Source: Candidatus Dadabacteria bacterium
GTDB lineage: Bacteria; Desulfobacterota_D; UBA1144; Nemesobacterales; Nemesobacteraceae
Reading direction: 5' to 3'
DNA: 64,000 bases
Assembly: GCA_022822065.1 (NCBI GenBank)
Contig: JAJECI010000008.1
Span: 181,254 to 245,253, forward strand
This document shows, in pieces, positions 1 to 10,137 of this stretch (positions are counted from its first letter, which is position 1; each line of letters begins with the position of its first letter). A program made the position numbers and the translations under genes. The notes beneath the pieces are model-generated. The model made no database searches, had not been told where the DNA came from, and saw only the letters and a list, made by a program, of their open reading frames with translations.

Positions 1-1147
1 AACTCTCCTCCGTGGGAATGCTGTGCGTCTGAAATTCATCCCAGAGCTGAATTGAATGCTCCACTTTTCTAAGAAAAAGATAGCAGTGCTCCATCTCTTC
101 CCTTACCTGTTCTGTTATGAAACCCGTCGTCGCCATGGCGGAAAGGCCGTCAAGAGTGTTCATGAGTCCCCTGAGCTTCTTCACCGCCCCGCCGCTCATA
201 AGCTGGGTCGCCTGCACGAAAAACTCGATATCCCTTATCCCTCCCCTGCCGAGCTTCACGTCGTTTTCCTTCCGGATGCCCTCGAGGCGAATCTTCATGT
301 CCTTGAGGTCCTCTATGGATTCGTAATCAAGCAGCTTGCGGTATATTATCGGCTCAAGTTCCCCGAGGAACTCGCGACCGAGTTCAAGATCCCCGGCAAC
401 CGGGTTCGCCTTGAGCAGAACCGCTCTCTCCCAAGTCTCGGCCCAGTGGTAATAATGATCAAGGGCCGCGTCAATTGACACCGCGACCGGACTCCTGCTG
501 CCCCCCGGACGCAGACCCAGATCGACTCTGTAGAGAAAACCGCCGGGGGTGACGGAGCTTATCGTTCTGGTAATTGACGAGGAAAGCGTGAATATCTGTT
601 CGGCGTAGTCCTCGCTTCTGTAGAGATAAACGAGGTCTATATCGGAACTGAGGTTAAGGAGTCTTCCGCCCAGTTTCCCCATGCCAAGCACCACGAACTC
701 AAACTGGTCTCCACTCTCGATTCGGGACCTGTAGAAATCAAGCACCACCCTCACCACGGAACCGGCTAGGTCGGAAATCTCCTCCATGGTCTGGCGAAAC
801 GTGCAGAGACCCAGAATTTCTCTGTAGATTATTCTCGAGAGTTCCGTGTACTTGTACTCCTTGAGTCTTTCCGAGAACCTCTCTGAGTCCTTCGAATTCC
901 TCGCAATCGAGGCAAGCGGAGCTCGGTGGGAAGAAAGCGTTTTTTTCCTTCTAAGAGCTTTTTCATTAGTAAGTACGTTTAGCGCACGTGGATTTCTTAT
1001 GATTGAATTCCCGAGGAATCTACTGTGCGAAGAGATGACGCGGAGGGGTTTTTCCTTTTCCGCGGAGAGTTTGCCGTTTATCTCCCGGAATCTCTCAACG
1101 GTTAAACGCGCGTTTTCCTCGTCGGGAAGAAGGGTTTTCTTTCTCAT
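1..1147 (-). CDS. glnE: Glutamine synthetase adenylyltransferase (GlnE), N-terminal part, runs off the window
   Basis: GlnE adenylylates and deadenylylates glutamine synthetase in the cytoplasm and so tunes nitrogen assimilation. The 382 visible codons start at ATG 1147 and continue past the left edge, so the second catalytic half is missing only because of the window. The N-terminal nucleotidyltransferase motif GMGKLGG...SSDIDL lies at residues 155-171, and a KLGRGGIRDIEFFVQ stretch, typical of the family, follows farther on. The start is 9 bases after the priA stop, so the two genes are probably cotranscribed. No PII or glutamine synthetase gene is visible. Confidence 0.93.
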   Translation of the reverse strand, partial: MRKKTLLPDEENARLTVERFREINGKLSAEKEKPLRVISSHSRFLGNSIIRNPRALNVLTNEKALRRKKTLSSHRAPLASIARNSKDSERFSERLKEYKYTELSRIIYREILGLCTFRQTMEEISDLAGSVVRVVLDFYRSRIESGDQFEFVVLGMGKLGGRLLNLSSDIDLVYLYRSEDYAEQIFTLSSSITRTISSVTPGGFLYRVDLGLRPGGSRSPVAVSIDAALDHYYHWAETWERAVLLKANPVAGDLELGREFLGELEPIIYRKLLDYESIEDLKDMKIRLEGIRKENDVKLGRGGIRDIEFFVQATQLMSGGAVKKLRGLMNTLDGLSAMATTGFITEQVREEMEHCYLFLRKVEHSIQLWDEFQTHSIPTEES

Positions 1148-1156
1148 CAAGCCGGG

Positions 1157-3580
1157 TCACATGAAATCATAGGGATCAACATCAACTACAAGCTTAATTC
1201 CCGAAGCGTGCTTTTTCAACGAATCGTAAAGTGCCGAGGCGTAGTTCCGAAGCAGCCCCAGATTCCCTGACGCAAGAATGATCTGCCATCTGAACCTGTT
1301 TCTAAGTTTGTATATGGGAGCCTCGGAGGGGCCGAGGACTCTGAGCGACCCGGGTGGAAGCCTGAGAAGGAATCTCTCGGCCGTGCGTTTCATTCTTTCG
1401 GCGAAATCTCGTGTTTTCTCCTCATCAAGCCCGTTTGCTCTTAAGGATATGAATCTTGAGAAAGGAGGCTGATCAAGAGACTTTCTAAGCTCCAGTTCTT
1501 CATCCAGGAACCCGGAACTGTTATGGGAAATGGCAAATGTTACCGAAGGATGTTCGGGGTTATATGTCTGCAGAATTGCCCCCCCGGGCTTCTCCCCCCT
1601 TCCTGTTCTTCCGGCTACCTGCGTGAGGACCTGGAAAGTCCTTTCCCCCGAGCGGAAATCGGGAATTCCCAGCATATGATCGGCCGAGAGAACACCGACA
1701 AGCGTGACTCCCGGCAGATCATGCCCCTTGGCTACCATCTGGGTCCCGATAAGAACGTCCACCTCCCCGGACTCAAGCTTTTTGTAAAGGTCAAGAAGCT
1801 TGGTTTTTCCGCGGGTGTAATCCCTGTCCATAACGAAAACCCTGGCATCGGGAAGCATGCTCTTTACCTGCTCCTCCACTTTCTGGGTCCCGAGGCCCTT
1901 GCCCATGTATTTGGCTCCGCAGCTTGAGCAGACATTCTCGAATTCCTGCATAATTCCGCAGTAATGGCACTTAATCGAATTATCCCTCTTGTGAAAGGTA
2001 AGGGTTATAGAGCAGTTGGGGCACCTGAAGATTTCCCCGCATTCCCCGCAGACCAGAAAGCTTGAAAAGCCTCTCCTGTTAATAAAAAGAATCGATTGCT
2101 CCCCGCGGCTGAAATTCTCCATCAGGGCGTCCTTCAGGCGCGGGGAGAAAACAGTTTCATTCACGTTTTTCATATCCACGAGTTCAACATCGGGGAGCCT
2201 GCTGGTTCCCACCCTTGCGGGAAGAGAAAGATATTCGTACTTGCCCCTGACCGCGTTCGCATAGGACTCAAGTGAAGGAGTCGCGGAACCCAGAAGCACC
2301 GGACAGCCGTATACGGTTCCAAGCATGACCGCGGCGTCGCGGGCGTTGTAACATGGCACCTCGTTCTGCTTGTAGGACGACTCGTGCTCTTCGTCAACCA
2401 CCACAAGGCCGAGGCGCTCAAGCGGAGCGAAAACCGCGGAGCGGGCGCCTATCACCACGCTAAGATCTCCGCTACGGGCCCTTCTCCAGACATCAAACCT
2501 CTCACCCTCGCTGAGAGCGCTGTGAATCACCGACACGGAGTCGGCGAAACGCGAACGGAATCTCTTCACCAGAAGCGGGGTGAGCGCTATTTCGGGGACG
2601 AGAACAATCGCCTGTTTCCCCCTGGCTATGACTTCGCTCACGGTCCTTAAGTAGACCTCGGTCTTTCCGCTTCCCGTAACACCGTGAAGAAGAAAGCAGC
2701 GATATTCTCCCCTCTTGACGTAAGGCAGGATTTTCCCCATCGCCATACGCTGATCCTGGGTAAGTTTCTTCGGGGGCTCTTCCTCCGCGTCAAGCACGCC
2801 GTAGGGATCCCTTCCGATCTCTTTTTGCTCCACGGAGACCAGAGCGTTATCCGCAAGCCATTTTACGTGAGGTGCGAAATTACCGAATATTTCCCTTAGT
2901 TCCGAGCGGGGGACGGAACCGCGGAGGCTTATGAACTCAAGTATGGCGCCCTTGGCCGGTTTTTTCCGCCTAACCTCAGAGACGGTGTCTGGATCGCAGG
3001 AGATTCCATAGACCTTCTCGTACTTTACCTTCTCATCCCTTATGACCCTGTAGTCAAATTCTATATGCCCCTTTCTCTTAAGAGAGTTGAGATTCTCAAG
3101 AGATGCCCCGCCGCTGAGTTCGATAAGCTTCTCCGAGGCGAGCTCTCCTTCTAGCAGAAGAGTTTCAAGGACTCTTTTCTCGAGACGGTTCAGGCCCGCT
3201 TTCTTAAGGCGGGTTTTCCCCTCCTCGGTGATCCGCACGGTCTTCCCGACGCTTTTACCAAGCCCGGAAGGATGGGCGAACTTGAGCACGATTCCGAGAG
3301 GCGCCATGTAGTACTCAGAAACCCAGCGGAAAAATTCCAAGCGCTGCTCGTCAAAAAGGGGCAATTCATCGAGGATGTCGATTATATCCTTTAGCTCGAA
3401 ATCGACTTTCCGTTTTCCCCCATCTCCCACCACATATCCTATGGCCTTGCGGTTTCCGAGGGGAACAAACACCCTCTTCCCCGTAGCGATCCCTTCCCGG
3501 AAACGGTTCGGAACCGAATATAGAAAAAGCCGTTCGGAATGAATCGGCAAAGCTACCTGAACGATTTTTCCTGAAGCCAT
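1157..3580 (-). CDS. priA: Primosomal protein N' (replication restart helicase PriA)
   Basis: PriA is the 3'-to-5' DNA helicase that reloads the replisome at stalled forks. The 807-residue protein has the family's order: an N-terminal DNA-binding region, a helicase core with Walker A (HGVTGSGKT, about residue 300) and a DEEH box (about residue 393), then a cysteine-rich zinc-binding insert (CGEC, CPNC, CHYC, CSSC, roughly residues 510-560) inside the C-terminal helicase lobe. Length is slightly above the usual 730 residues. It precedes glnE with a 9-base gap. The 227 bases upstream, up to the solute-binding protein gene, show no convincing gene. Confidence 0.95.
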   Translation of the reverse strand: MASGKIVQVALPIHSERLFLYSVPNRFREGIATGKRVFVPLGNRKAIGYVVGDGGKRKVDFELKDIIDILDELPLFDEQRLEFFRWVSEYYMAPLGIVLKFAHPSGLGKSVGKTVRITEEGKTRLKKAGLNRLEKRVLETLLLEGELASEKLIELSGGASLENLNSLKRKGHIEFDYRVIRDEKVKYEKVYGISCDPDTVSEVRRKKPAKGAILEFISLRGSVPRSELREIFGNFAPHVKWLADNALVSVEQKEIGRDPYGVLDAEEEPPKKLTQDQRMAMGKILPYVKRGEYRCFLLHGVTGSGKTEVYLRTVSEVIARGKQAIVLVPEIALTPLLVKRFRSRFADSVSVIHSALSEGERFDVWRRARSGDLSVVIGARSAVFAPLERLGLVVVDEEHESSYKQNEVPCYNARDAAVMLGTVYGCPVLLGSATPSLESYANAVRGKYEYLSLPARVGTSRLPDVELVDMKNVNETVFSPRLKDALMENFSRGEQSILFINRRGFSSFLVCGECGEIFRCPNCSITLTFHKRDNSIKCHYCGIMQEFENVCSSCGAKYMGKGLGTQKVEEQVKSMLPDARVFVMDRDYTRGKTKLLDLYKKLESGEVDVLIGTQMVAKGHDLPGVTLVGVLSADHMLGIPDFRSGERTFQVLTQVAGRTGRGEKPGGAILQTYNPEHPSVTFAISHNSSGFLDEELELRKSLDQPPFSRFISLRANGLDEEKTRDFAERMKRTAERFLLRLPPGSLRVLGPSEAPIYKLRNRFRWQIILASGNLGLLRNYASALYDSLKKHASGIKLVVDVDPYDFM

Positions 3581-3807
3581 AACGATATCGGAAGACCCGA
3601 AGAGCGGTCTTATGGGAAAGTATATCTAATTAGGCAGTACTCGGAATTTTCTCTGCCAGGGCCGTCCAACTTTCCCTTCCAATCCCCGTCCTCATATGGC
3701 AATCGGATTTGGTTCAACTTGCGACCCCGCATGTCCGCCAGCATCCACTGTCTCGTCGCAACCGCATATTCCGACCGGAAATACGGCCTCTGACAACTCA
3801 ACAGACC

Positions 3808-5073
3808 CTATCTGTTGTCCACCTTACACTCGCCTGCGGGATTCCCTTCCAAGTCAACGAGAACAGGGTCAGGCCTTCCACCCATGTCATCATAAGTGTG
3901 TACATAGTAAAAACCCTTTGTTACGTCGCCGTTAGCATCGAAATCAATCTCGCCTGAAAAACCGTGATAATCAATATCATCGTTGGTACTGTCGCCATCG
4001 GTGAGAAATCCGGCACATTCTGCATAAGTTCTGCATTTGGTCCCATCCCTGCTTATTCCTATCATTTCCCTGACATACACAGCGGGATCAGAAGATGCGC
4101 TTTTAATGGATGCAAGCTTCATCAGCGTAACAGCATCGTATATCCGCCTTGCATATCTCCCCGCTTCATCAAAAATTTCCTTCCTGTCTTCCAGTCTGCA
4201 GGGATCAGGACCCGCGATGGTGGTCACAAAGCCTTCCATGTCCTCAAGCGAAAGCACTTCGGGGTCAAGGGCGACAACTATTTCAGCAAAGCCCTCAATT
4301 GACAATGAATCCGCCCCGTAGTATTTCACCTTTCCATTCAGTTCCTTCCTCTTTAGCATGCTTGCCATAAAATTCGCTCCCCCTTCACGGAACAGCGCAA
4401 GAACCACGGAATCCACAGGATTATCCTCGGCATTTACCGCACTGACTATGGCATTTACCGCCGCCGCAGGACCTTCCCCATACTCAATAGGCTCAAGTGA
4501 GCTTACTCCCACTTGCTCAAGGGATTCGACAAGACCGTCCTTAAGGCTTCTTCCGTAACTGTCGTCACGAAACAATATGGCCGCGCGTTTCCCCCCAGCC
4601 TGCTTTACAAGTTTCGCAAGTATGGGTGCCTGGAATGCGTCCGATGGAATAACTCTGAAGAAGTAGCCGTCATCAGTGAAAGTGCTTATTTCAACCGAAC
4701 TGGCCGAAGGTGATATCGCTACCATCTTCGCTCTGGCAAGATCATCCACAAGACCCACAGAATCGGCAGAGGTAGTCGGACCTATTATTCCGTCGATCCC
4801 CCTATTTAGAACATCCCTTAGAGCATCAGAATCAAAAGAACGGTCAGTGTCGCGACCAAAAACAAGCTCTATATCACCGCCTGCGGCATTGATATCTTCT
4901 ACGGCCGAAATTACCGCCTGTCGTCGGCTGTCATAGCTGCCGTCAAATATCCTCTCGGGAATGAGCACCCCTATGCAGAGAGAAGCATCTGCACAGTCAT
5001 TGCTTCGGCAGCCTGAAGAGACCAGAATGCAGGTCAGGATGAAAACGTACAGAACTGAACAGATGTTTCTCAT
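3808..5073 (-). CDS. Periplasmic ligand-binding lipoprotein (branched-chain amino acid ABC transporter type)
   Basis: This 421-residue protein has a hydrophobic leader ending in VSSGC, a slightly unusual lipobox, so it is probably a lipoprotein anchored in the periplasm. The rest resembles the type I periplasmic binding fold of the LivJ/receptor ligand-binding family: a GVLIPERI strand near the N-terminus, AAILFRDDSYGRSLK in the middle, and the C-terminal DIDYHGFSGEIDFDANGD segment typical of this family. No ABC permease or ATPase lies next to it, so it either works with transporter parts encoded elsewhere or serves as a sensor. The ligand cannot be predicted. It is the last gene after ilvB, 131 bases downstream. 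Confidence 0.8.
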   Translation of the reverse strand: MRNICSVLYVFILTCILVSSGCRSNDCADASLCIGVLIPERIFDGSYDSRRQAVISAVEDINAAGGDIELVFGRDTDRSFDSDALRDVLNRGIDGIIGPTTSADSVGLVDDLARAKMVAISPSASSVEISTFTDDGYFFRVIPSDAFQAPILAKLVKQAGGKRAAILFRDDSYGRSLKDGLVESLEQVGVSSLEPIEYGEGPAAAVNAIVSAVNAEDNPVDSVVLALFREGGANFMASMLKRKELNGKVKYYGADSLSIEGFAEIVVALDPEVLSLEDMEGFVTTIAGPDPCRLEDRKEIFDEAGRYARRIYDAVTLMKLASIKSASSDPAVYVREMIGISRDGTKCRTYAECAGFLTDGDSTNDDIDYHGFSGEIDFDANGDVTKGFYYVHTYDDMGGRPDPVLVDLEGNPAGECKVDNR

Positions 5074-5204
5074 TTCAGGGTCTTAAAGAGACAGACTGTC
5101 TTTCTATTATGGCCCGCGAGAACAGTGAATGCTGCATTGACAGATCAAACTACATCAGTCCAACGGACACAGCGAAGTGGCCCCCTGTTACCAACAATAG
5201 AGGA

Positions 5205-6917
5205 TCAGGCAAGATCCGCGGGCATCATTATCATGTTATCCATCGATGCACCGGGGGCTATCATCGGATAAACCATTTCCGTACAATCGACTTCTATCTC
5301 CATGAGAACAACTCCCGGAGTGTTAAGGCCTTCCCTGAGAGTGGGCTCAAGCTCCTCGGGCTTCACCGCCCGAAGGCCGCGGGCTCCGAACGCTTCTGCG
5401 AGCTTCACGAAATCCGGCAGCACTTCAAACCTGGATGCCGAGTAATTACCCTCAAAAAACATCGTCTGCCACTGCCTTACCATTCCGTGGTGACGGTTGT
5501 TGAAAACGATAATCTTGAGATCCAGATTGTTTTCAACCGCGGTCGCAAGCTCCTGGAAATTCATCTGGAAGCTTCCGTCGCCGGCAACGCATATAACCTG
5601 CTCATCGGGTCTCGCGTATTTGGCTCCCATAGCCGCGGGGAAACTGAAACCCATGGTTCCCAGCCCCCCGGAGGTAAGATGGGTTCTCGGTCTTTCGAAC
5701 TTGTAGAACTGGGCTACCCACATCTGGTGCTGACCCACGTCGGAAACTATTATGGCGTCTCCCTTGGTGAGCTTGTAAAGCGTGTCTATGGCGTAGGTCG
5801 TTAGAATCTTCTCGCTTCCCTGGCAATAGGTGAGCGGATGCTTCTCGTTCCAGTCCCGTATCCGCCTGAGCCAGGATTCCCTTCCCTCAAGGTCAATCTC
5901 CCCGGGGAGGGCATCGAGTATCTGGCGCAGAACAACTTTGGCATCCCCTACTATCGGACACTGAACCGTTATGTTCTTGTCTATCGAGGAGGGGTCTATA
6001 TCTATATGGATAATCTCCGCGTTGGGGGCGAACTCATCAAAGTTCCCGCCCGTAGCCCTGTCATCAAACCGCCCGCCGATCGAGATAACCAGATCCGATT
6101 CGGTAACGGTCATATTGGCGGCGTAGGAACCGTGCATCCCGAGCATGCTTATGAAAAGCGGATCGCTCGCCGGATAACCCCCCAGGCCCATAAGGGTTGA
6201 AGCCACAGGTATCTGGAGGCGGTGGCAGAACTCAAGCAGTTCATCGGTAGCCCCGGACCAGATAACTCCTCCCCCGGAATAAATAACGGGCCGCTTTGAG
6301 GCAAGCAGCATCTCCACCGCTCTTTTTATCTGCGAAGGGTTTCCCCTCGTGGTGGGCTTGTAGCCTTTGATGTCTATCTCGTGATCCTCGGGGATTACAA
6401 GCTCGTCTTCTCCTATAAGGACGTCCTTGGGCATATCAACCAGAACCGGGCTGGGTCTTCCGGTGCCGGCTATGTGGAAAGCCTCTTTCATCGCTCTCGG
6501 AAGATCCCGGGTTTCCCGCACAAGGTAGTTATGCTTCGTGCAGGGCCTCGTTATGCCGATATGGTCGGCTTCCTGAAAAGCGTCGCTTCCAAGGTACTGC
6601 GTGGGAACCTGTCCCGTGAAGATAACTATGGGAGATGAGTCCATCTGCGCCGTCGCAATACCGGTAACGGTGTTGGTTGCCGCAGGACCCGAGGTACAAA
6701 GCACCACTCCCGGTTTTCCCGAGGCTCTTGCGTACCCATCAGCCATGTGCGTAGCTCCCTGCTCGTGCCTCACGAGAACATGGTTTATCCTGTCGGTATA
6801 GTCGGTCATCACGTCATAGACCTTGAGAACGTACCCTCCCGGCAGTCCGAAGACCACGTCAATACCTTGGTGAAGAAGCGTCTCAAAGAACATCTGTGCG
6901 CCGAGCATCTTGGCCAT
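5205..6917 (-). CDS. ilvB: Acetolactate synthase large (catalytic) subunit
   Basis: It condenses two pyruvates, or pyruvate with 2-oxobutyrate, in the first common step of valine, leucine and isoleucine synthesis, using thiamine diphosphate. The 570 residues show the N-terminal GLPGGYVLKVYD, the catalytic glutamate in RHEQGATHMADGYAR, and the C-terminal ThDP/Mg motif GDGSFQMNFQELATAVENN. The start at 6917 is supported by AAGGAG about 9 bases upstream. No small regulatory subunit (ilvN) follows, unlike the usual ilvBN(C) arrangement; the next gene on the strand encodes a solute-binding lipoprotein. ilvN may be elsewhere, or the enzyme may work alone. Confidence 0.93.
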   Translation of the reverse strand: MAKMLGAQMFFETLLHQGIDVVFGLPGGYVLKVYDVMTDYTDRINHVLVRHEQGATHMADGYARASGKPGVVLCTSGPAATNTVTGIATAQMDSSPIVIFTGQVPTQYLGSDAFQEADHIGITRPCTKHNYLVRETRDLPRAMKEAFHIAGTGRPSPVLVDMPKDVLIGEDELVIPEDHEIDIKGYKPTTRGNPSQIKRAVEMLLASKRPVIYSGGGVIWSGATDELLEFCHRLQIPVASTLMGLGGYPASDPLFISMLGMHGSYAANMTVTESDLVISIGGRFDDRATGGNFDEFAPNAEIIHIDIDPSSIDKNITVQCPIVGDAKVVLRQILDALPGEIDLEGRESWLRRIRDWNEKHPLTYCQGSEKILTTYAIDTLYKLTKGDAIIVSDVGQHQMWVAQFYKFERPRTHLTSGGLGTMGFSFPAAMGAKYARPDEQVICVAGDGSFQMNFQELATAVENNLDLKIIVFNNRHHGMVRQWQTMFFEGNYSASRFEVLPDFVKLAEAFGARGLRAVKPEELEPTLREGLNTPGVVLMEIEVDCTEMVYPMIAPGASMDNMIMMPADLA

Positions 6918-7047
6918 TTTACTATATCTCCTTGGTTGTGTTTAAAATGCGGAGTACCAACAACCCACCCGCTTAATCTATCACCGCGGGCGTACAACTT
7001 CAAGACCGGCAGGGAAAAAGATTCTGCACCGGTTTGAGCAACGCCGC

Positions 7048-7710
7048 TTAGCGCTCCGCCGCGGAGCGGCGAAGGTAGAAGGGGGTTAAGGTGAAGGGAT
7101 CGTCCTTTTGTCCCGAAAGAATTCTTTTTCTCCCCAGAAGCGCGCAGCCGGATGCCCTCGGGGTGTTCAGATTCGCGGACAAAAACACAGCGTTCTTCCC
7201 CAACGTTTCCCGTATAAGCTTTTCGTGGAGCACGGCTCCGCTACCCACAAAAACGGTTTTTTCTCTTATCCCGGCGCATACAAACTCCGGAGTGGCGATT
7301 TTAGCCTTCGTTATTTCTTCGCCCTCGGAAGCATAAAACGAAAAGAAAATCTCTCCTCTGCCCGCGTCCGTCATGACGCATACGTCGTTTCCCGACCAAA
7401 GCGCGTTTGAGGCCAGGATCTCAAGCGACGGAACTCCCGCAAGATCCGTCCTCAAGGAATAACAAAGCGCCTTTGCAGTGGATACTCCTATGCGAAGCGA
7501 GGTAAAGGACCCCGGTCCCGTTGACACGCAGACCGCGTCCAGATTTTCTTTCCCGAGCCCGCAGTCCGAAAGAAGCCGCTCGATCGTGGGTACAAGCACC
7601 TCGTTATGTCTCGGACCGGTATTGAAAACATATTCGCAAAGAAGCGTATCGTCGTCGGATATTGATACGCTTCCCGAAAAAGTAGAGGTTTCGATTCCCA
7701 GAATTTTCAT
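7048..7710 (-). CDS. tsaB: tRNA threonylcarbamoyladenosine biosynthesis protein TsaB
   Basis: TsaB is the inactive partner of TsaD in the complex that makes the t6A modification next to the anticodon of ANN-decoding tRNAs. The 220-residue protein begins MKILGIETSTFSGSVSI and carries RHNEVLVPTIERLL and the very typical STGPGSFTSLRIG loop of the ASKHA fold. Length fits the family. It lies 105 bases downstream of recA on the same strand and 130 bases upstream of ilvB. No rimI or tsaD is adjacent. Confidence 0.93.
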   Translation of the reverse strand: MKILGIETSTFSGSVSISDDDTLLCEYVFNTGPRHNEVLVPTIERLLSDCGLGKENLDAVCVSTGPGSFTSLRIGVSTAKALCYSLRTDLAGVPSLEILASNALWSGNDVCVMTDAGRGEIFFSFYASEGEEITKAKIATPEFVCAGIREKTVFVGSGAVLHEKLIRETLGKNAVFLSANLNTPRASGCALLGRKRILSGQKDDPFTLTPFYLRRSAAER

Positions 7711-7815
7711 GTGTATTTTTTAAATATGGCGGAAATGTACATTTAGGAGCGAAGGCTATGCGATCAGATTCAGCGAATCCGGAACACCGAAGACTGTTTT
7801 TCTCGGGGTTTCCCC

Positions 7816-8835
7816 TTACTCCTCTTCCTCAGAAGAACCCATCCCCGAGGCTTTTATGATCTCGTCTCTTATTTTTTCGCGAATTTCCGGATTTTCGTGG
7901 AGAAACTTCTTGGAATTTTCCCTGCCCTGTCCTATCCTCTCCCCTTCATAGGAATACCAGGTTCCGCTTTTCTTTATAACGTTGAACTTGGCCCCCAAGT
8001 CCACAAGCTCCCCGAGTTTTGAGATTCCCCTTCCGAAAATCACCTCGAATTCCGCTTCCCTAAAAGGCGGAGCAACCTTGTTCTTGACAAGCTTCGCCCT
8101 GACCCTGTTGCCAATTATCCGGTCGCCGTCCTTAAGCGACCCGATGCGCCTTATGTCAACTCTCACCGACGAATAGAACCGAAGCGCGTTACCCCCGGTG
8201 GTGGTCTCGGGATTCATGTATGCCGGAACCCCGATTTTCATGCGAAGCTGGTTAACGAAAATCACTATGGTCTTGGAGCGGCTGACGTTAGCCGTTATCT
8301 TGCGAAGCGCCTGCGACATCAGTCTTGCCTGAAGACCCACGTGAGTGTCCCCCATTTCCCCCTCGATTTCGGCGCGCGGGGTAAGAGCCGCGACCGAGTC
8401 GAGCACTATGAGGTCAACTGCGTTGCTTCTTATCAGGGTATCGACGATTTCAAGGGCCTGCTCTCCGAAATCAGGCTGGGAGATAAGAAGATCCTCCACC
8501 TTGATGCCGAGCGCCGCCGCGTAGCTTGTGGAAAGAGAGTGCTCAGCGTCGACAAAAGCCGTTATTCCGCCGGCTTTCTGGGCCTCCGCGATGGCGTGGA
8601 GCGCTATTGTGGTCTTACCCGAGGCCTCGGGACCATAAACTTCAACAATCCTCCCTCTTGGAAAACCCCCGACGCCAAGAGCTATGTCGAGCCCGAGGGA
8701 ACCCGAGGTAATAACCGGAATGTCGGAAAGAGAAGCATCCTCGCCAAGTCTCATTATGGAGCCTTTTCCAAACTGCTTCTCTATCGTGTCAATGGCTACG
8801 TTTATGCTTTTGTTTTTCTCGTCGGTATCGCTCAT
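7816..8835 (-). CDS. recA: Recombinase RecA
   Basis: RecA forms filaments on single-stranded DNA, drives strand exchange and triggers the SOS response. The 339-residue protein has Walker [10 protein letters not shown] (about residue 70), the LIVLDS Walker B, the MRKIGV-type loop segment (here [19 protein letters not shown]) and an acidic tail ending SSEEEE. There is no intein. GGAG lies just upstream of the ATG. It follows cinA with a 45-base gap, an arrangement seen in several phyla. No LexA-like operator could be recognised in that gap. Confidence 0.98.
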   Translation of the reverse strand: MSDTDEKNKSINVAIDTIEKQFGKGSIMRLGEDASLSDIPVITSGSLGLDIALGVGGFPRGRIVEVYGPEASGKTTIALHAIAEAQKAGGITAFVDAEHSLSTSYAAALGIKVEDLLISQPDFGEQALEIVDTLIRSNAVDLIVLDSVAALTPRAEIEGEMGDTHVGLQARLMSQALRKITANVSRSKTIVIFVNQLRMKIGVPAYMNPETTTGGNALRFYSSVRVDIRRIGSLKDGDRIIGNRVRAKLVKNKVAPPFREAEFEVIFGRGISKLGELVDLGAKFNVIKKSGTWYSYEGERIGQGRENSKKFLHENPEIREKIRDEIIKASGMGSSEEEE

Positions 8836-8880
8836 TTAGGTTTTAATCTCCATTCTGGTTTTTTTGGGTTCTAGAGACTA

Positions 8881-10125
8881 CTATCCTACATAATCAAGGC
8901 AGAACTTCCTAACCATATCGATCGCCGTCGCGGCGGCAAAGTTTTTTATCTCATCCCTCGTGCCCGTAAAATTCCGTCTCTCACATAAAGTCCCCGAAGA
9001 AGCTTGACTGAATCCAAACCATACCGTACCCACGGGCTTCTCTGGAGTCCCGCCTCCCGGACCCGCGATCCCGGATATGGAAAGCCCTATATCGCTTCCG
9101 AAAAGATCTCTCGCCCCGCGGGCCATCTCAGAAACCGTCTCCCCGCTCACCGCGCCGAACCGCTCCAGGGTCTCGGCACTTACCCCGAGAAGTTTTTCCT
9201 TGGAATCGTTGCTGTAAACCACCGCTCCGCCAAGAAAATAGGCTGAACTTCCCGCAATGTCCGTAAACCGGCTCGAGCAGAGCCCTCCCGTGCAGGACTC
9301 CGCAACAGAAAGGGTCAGGTCTTTTTCAAGCAACAAGGACGCGGTCACCTCCTCAAGGGATTCGTCCTCCAGGGAAAAGAGAAAATCCTCAAGCCTTTTC
9401 CCCGCTTCCGAGCAGGCGTCGCGAAGAAGCGAATCCAGCACCGCACCGTCACTGCCCGAGGCAGTAAGCCGAAGGTGAATCTCAGGCAGGCGGATCCTGT
9501 ATCCGACATCCACCCCTTCGGGGGAGAAACCCTCCAGTTTTTCCGCCACTTCGGATTCGCCGAGCCCGAAGGTCCTGAGCACTTTCACGCGCAAGATTTC
9601 CCCTTTTTCCGCAACGTTGCTTATGTCCGGGAAGACATGTTCTCTGAACATTCGCCTGAATTCCCTCGGAACACCGGGTAGAAAGTAGAATTTCGAGTTG
9701 CCGGAAACAAAACTGAAGCCGGCAGCCGTACCGACGGGGTTTTCTATAATCGTCGCTTCTTCAGGAAACATGGCCTGTTTTTCATGATGTATGTTGGGCT
9801 CTCTTCCCCTGCTCCTAAGCTTTCGGGCAATGTCTTCATAGACCGCCGGATTAAAAACAAGGGAAGTTCCAAGGAACTTCGAGGCGGCAAGCGAGCTCAG
9901 GTCATCCTCGGTGGGGCCGAGCCCTCCTGTGACTATTACAAATCTGGCTCTCTTTGAGGCCGTGGAAAAAGAAGCAAGAAGATCCTCGAGGTCATCGGCA
10001 ACCGCGCAGTGGTGCTTAACTTCAATACCGGATGAGGACAGTTCCGCGGCTACCCAGCTGAAATTGGTATCCCGGGTAAGACCGCTCATTATCTCGTTTC
10101 CGGTAGTGATTATTTCAACGCACAT
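8881..10125 (-). CDS. cinA: CinA: competence/damage-inducible protein with nicotinamide-nucleotide amidase domain
   Basis: The 414-residue protein is a two-domain CinA. The N-terminal MoCF/COG1058-like domain opens with EIITTGNEIMSGLTRDTN (an ADP-ribose pyrophosphatase fold). The C-terminal PncC-like deamidase is marked by SVAESCTGGLCSSRFTDI and SISGIAGPGGGTPEKPVGTVW. CinA proteins recycle pyridine nucleotides by converting NMN to nicotinic acid mononucleotide; the competence role is known only from naturally transformable species. It sits between pgpA (12-base gap) and recA (45-base gap), most likely in one transcript. Confidence 0.93.
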   Translation of the reverse strand: MCVEIITTGNEIMSGLTRDTNFSWVAAELSSSGIEVKHHCAVADDLEDLLASFSTASKRARFVIVTGGLGPTEDDLSSLAASKFLGTSLVFNPAVYEDIARKLRSRGREPNIHHEKQAMFPEEATIIENPVGTAAGFSFVSGNSKFYFLPGVPREFRRMFREHVFPDISNVAEKGEILRVKVLRTFGLGESEVAEKLEGFSPEGVDVGYRIRLPEIHLRLTASGSDGAVLDSLLRDACSEAGKRLEDFLFSLEDESLEEVTASLLLEKDLTLSVAESCTGGLCSSRFTDIAGSSAYFLGGAVVYSNDSKEKLLGVSAETLERFGAVSGETVSEMARGARDLFGSDIGLSISGIAGPGGGTPEKPVGTVWFGFSQASSGTLCERRNFTGTRDEIKNFAAATAIDMVRKFCLDYVG

Positions 10126-10137
10126 CGCCGGGTAATT

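Noticed and set aside
3610-3801. Short minus-strand frame between priA and the solute-binding lipoprotein gene
   Set aside because: 63 codons, no Shine-Dalgarno, no recognisable motif; the region is probably untranslated.
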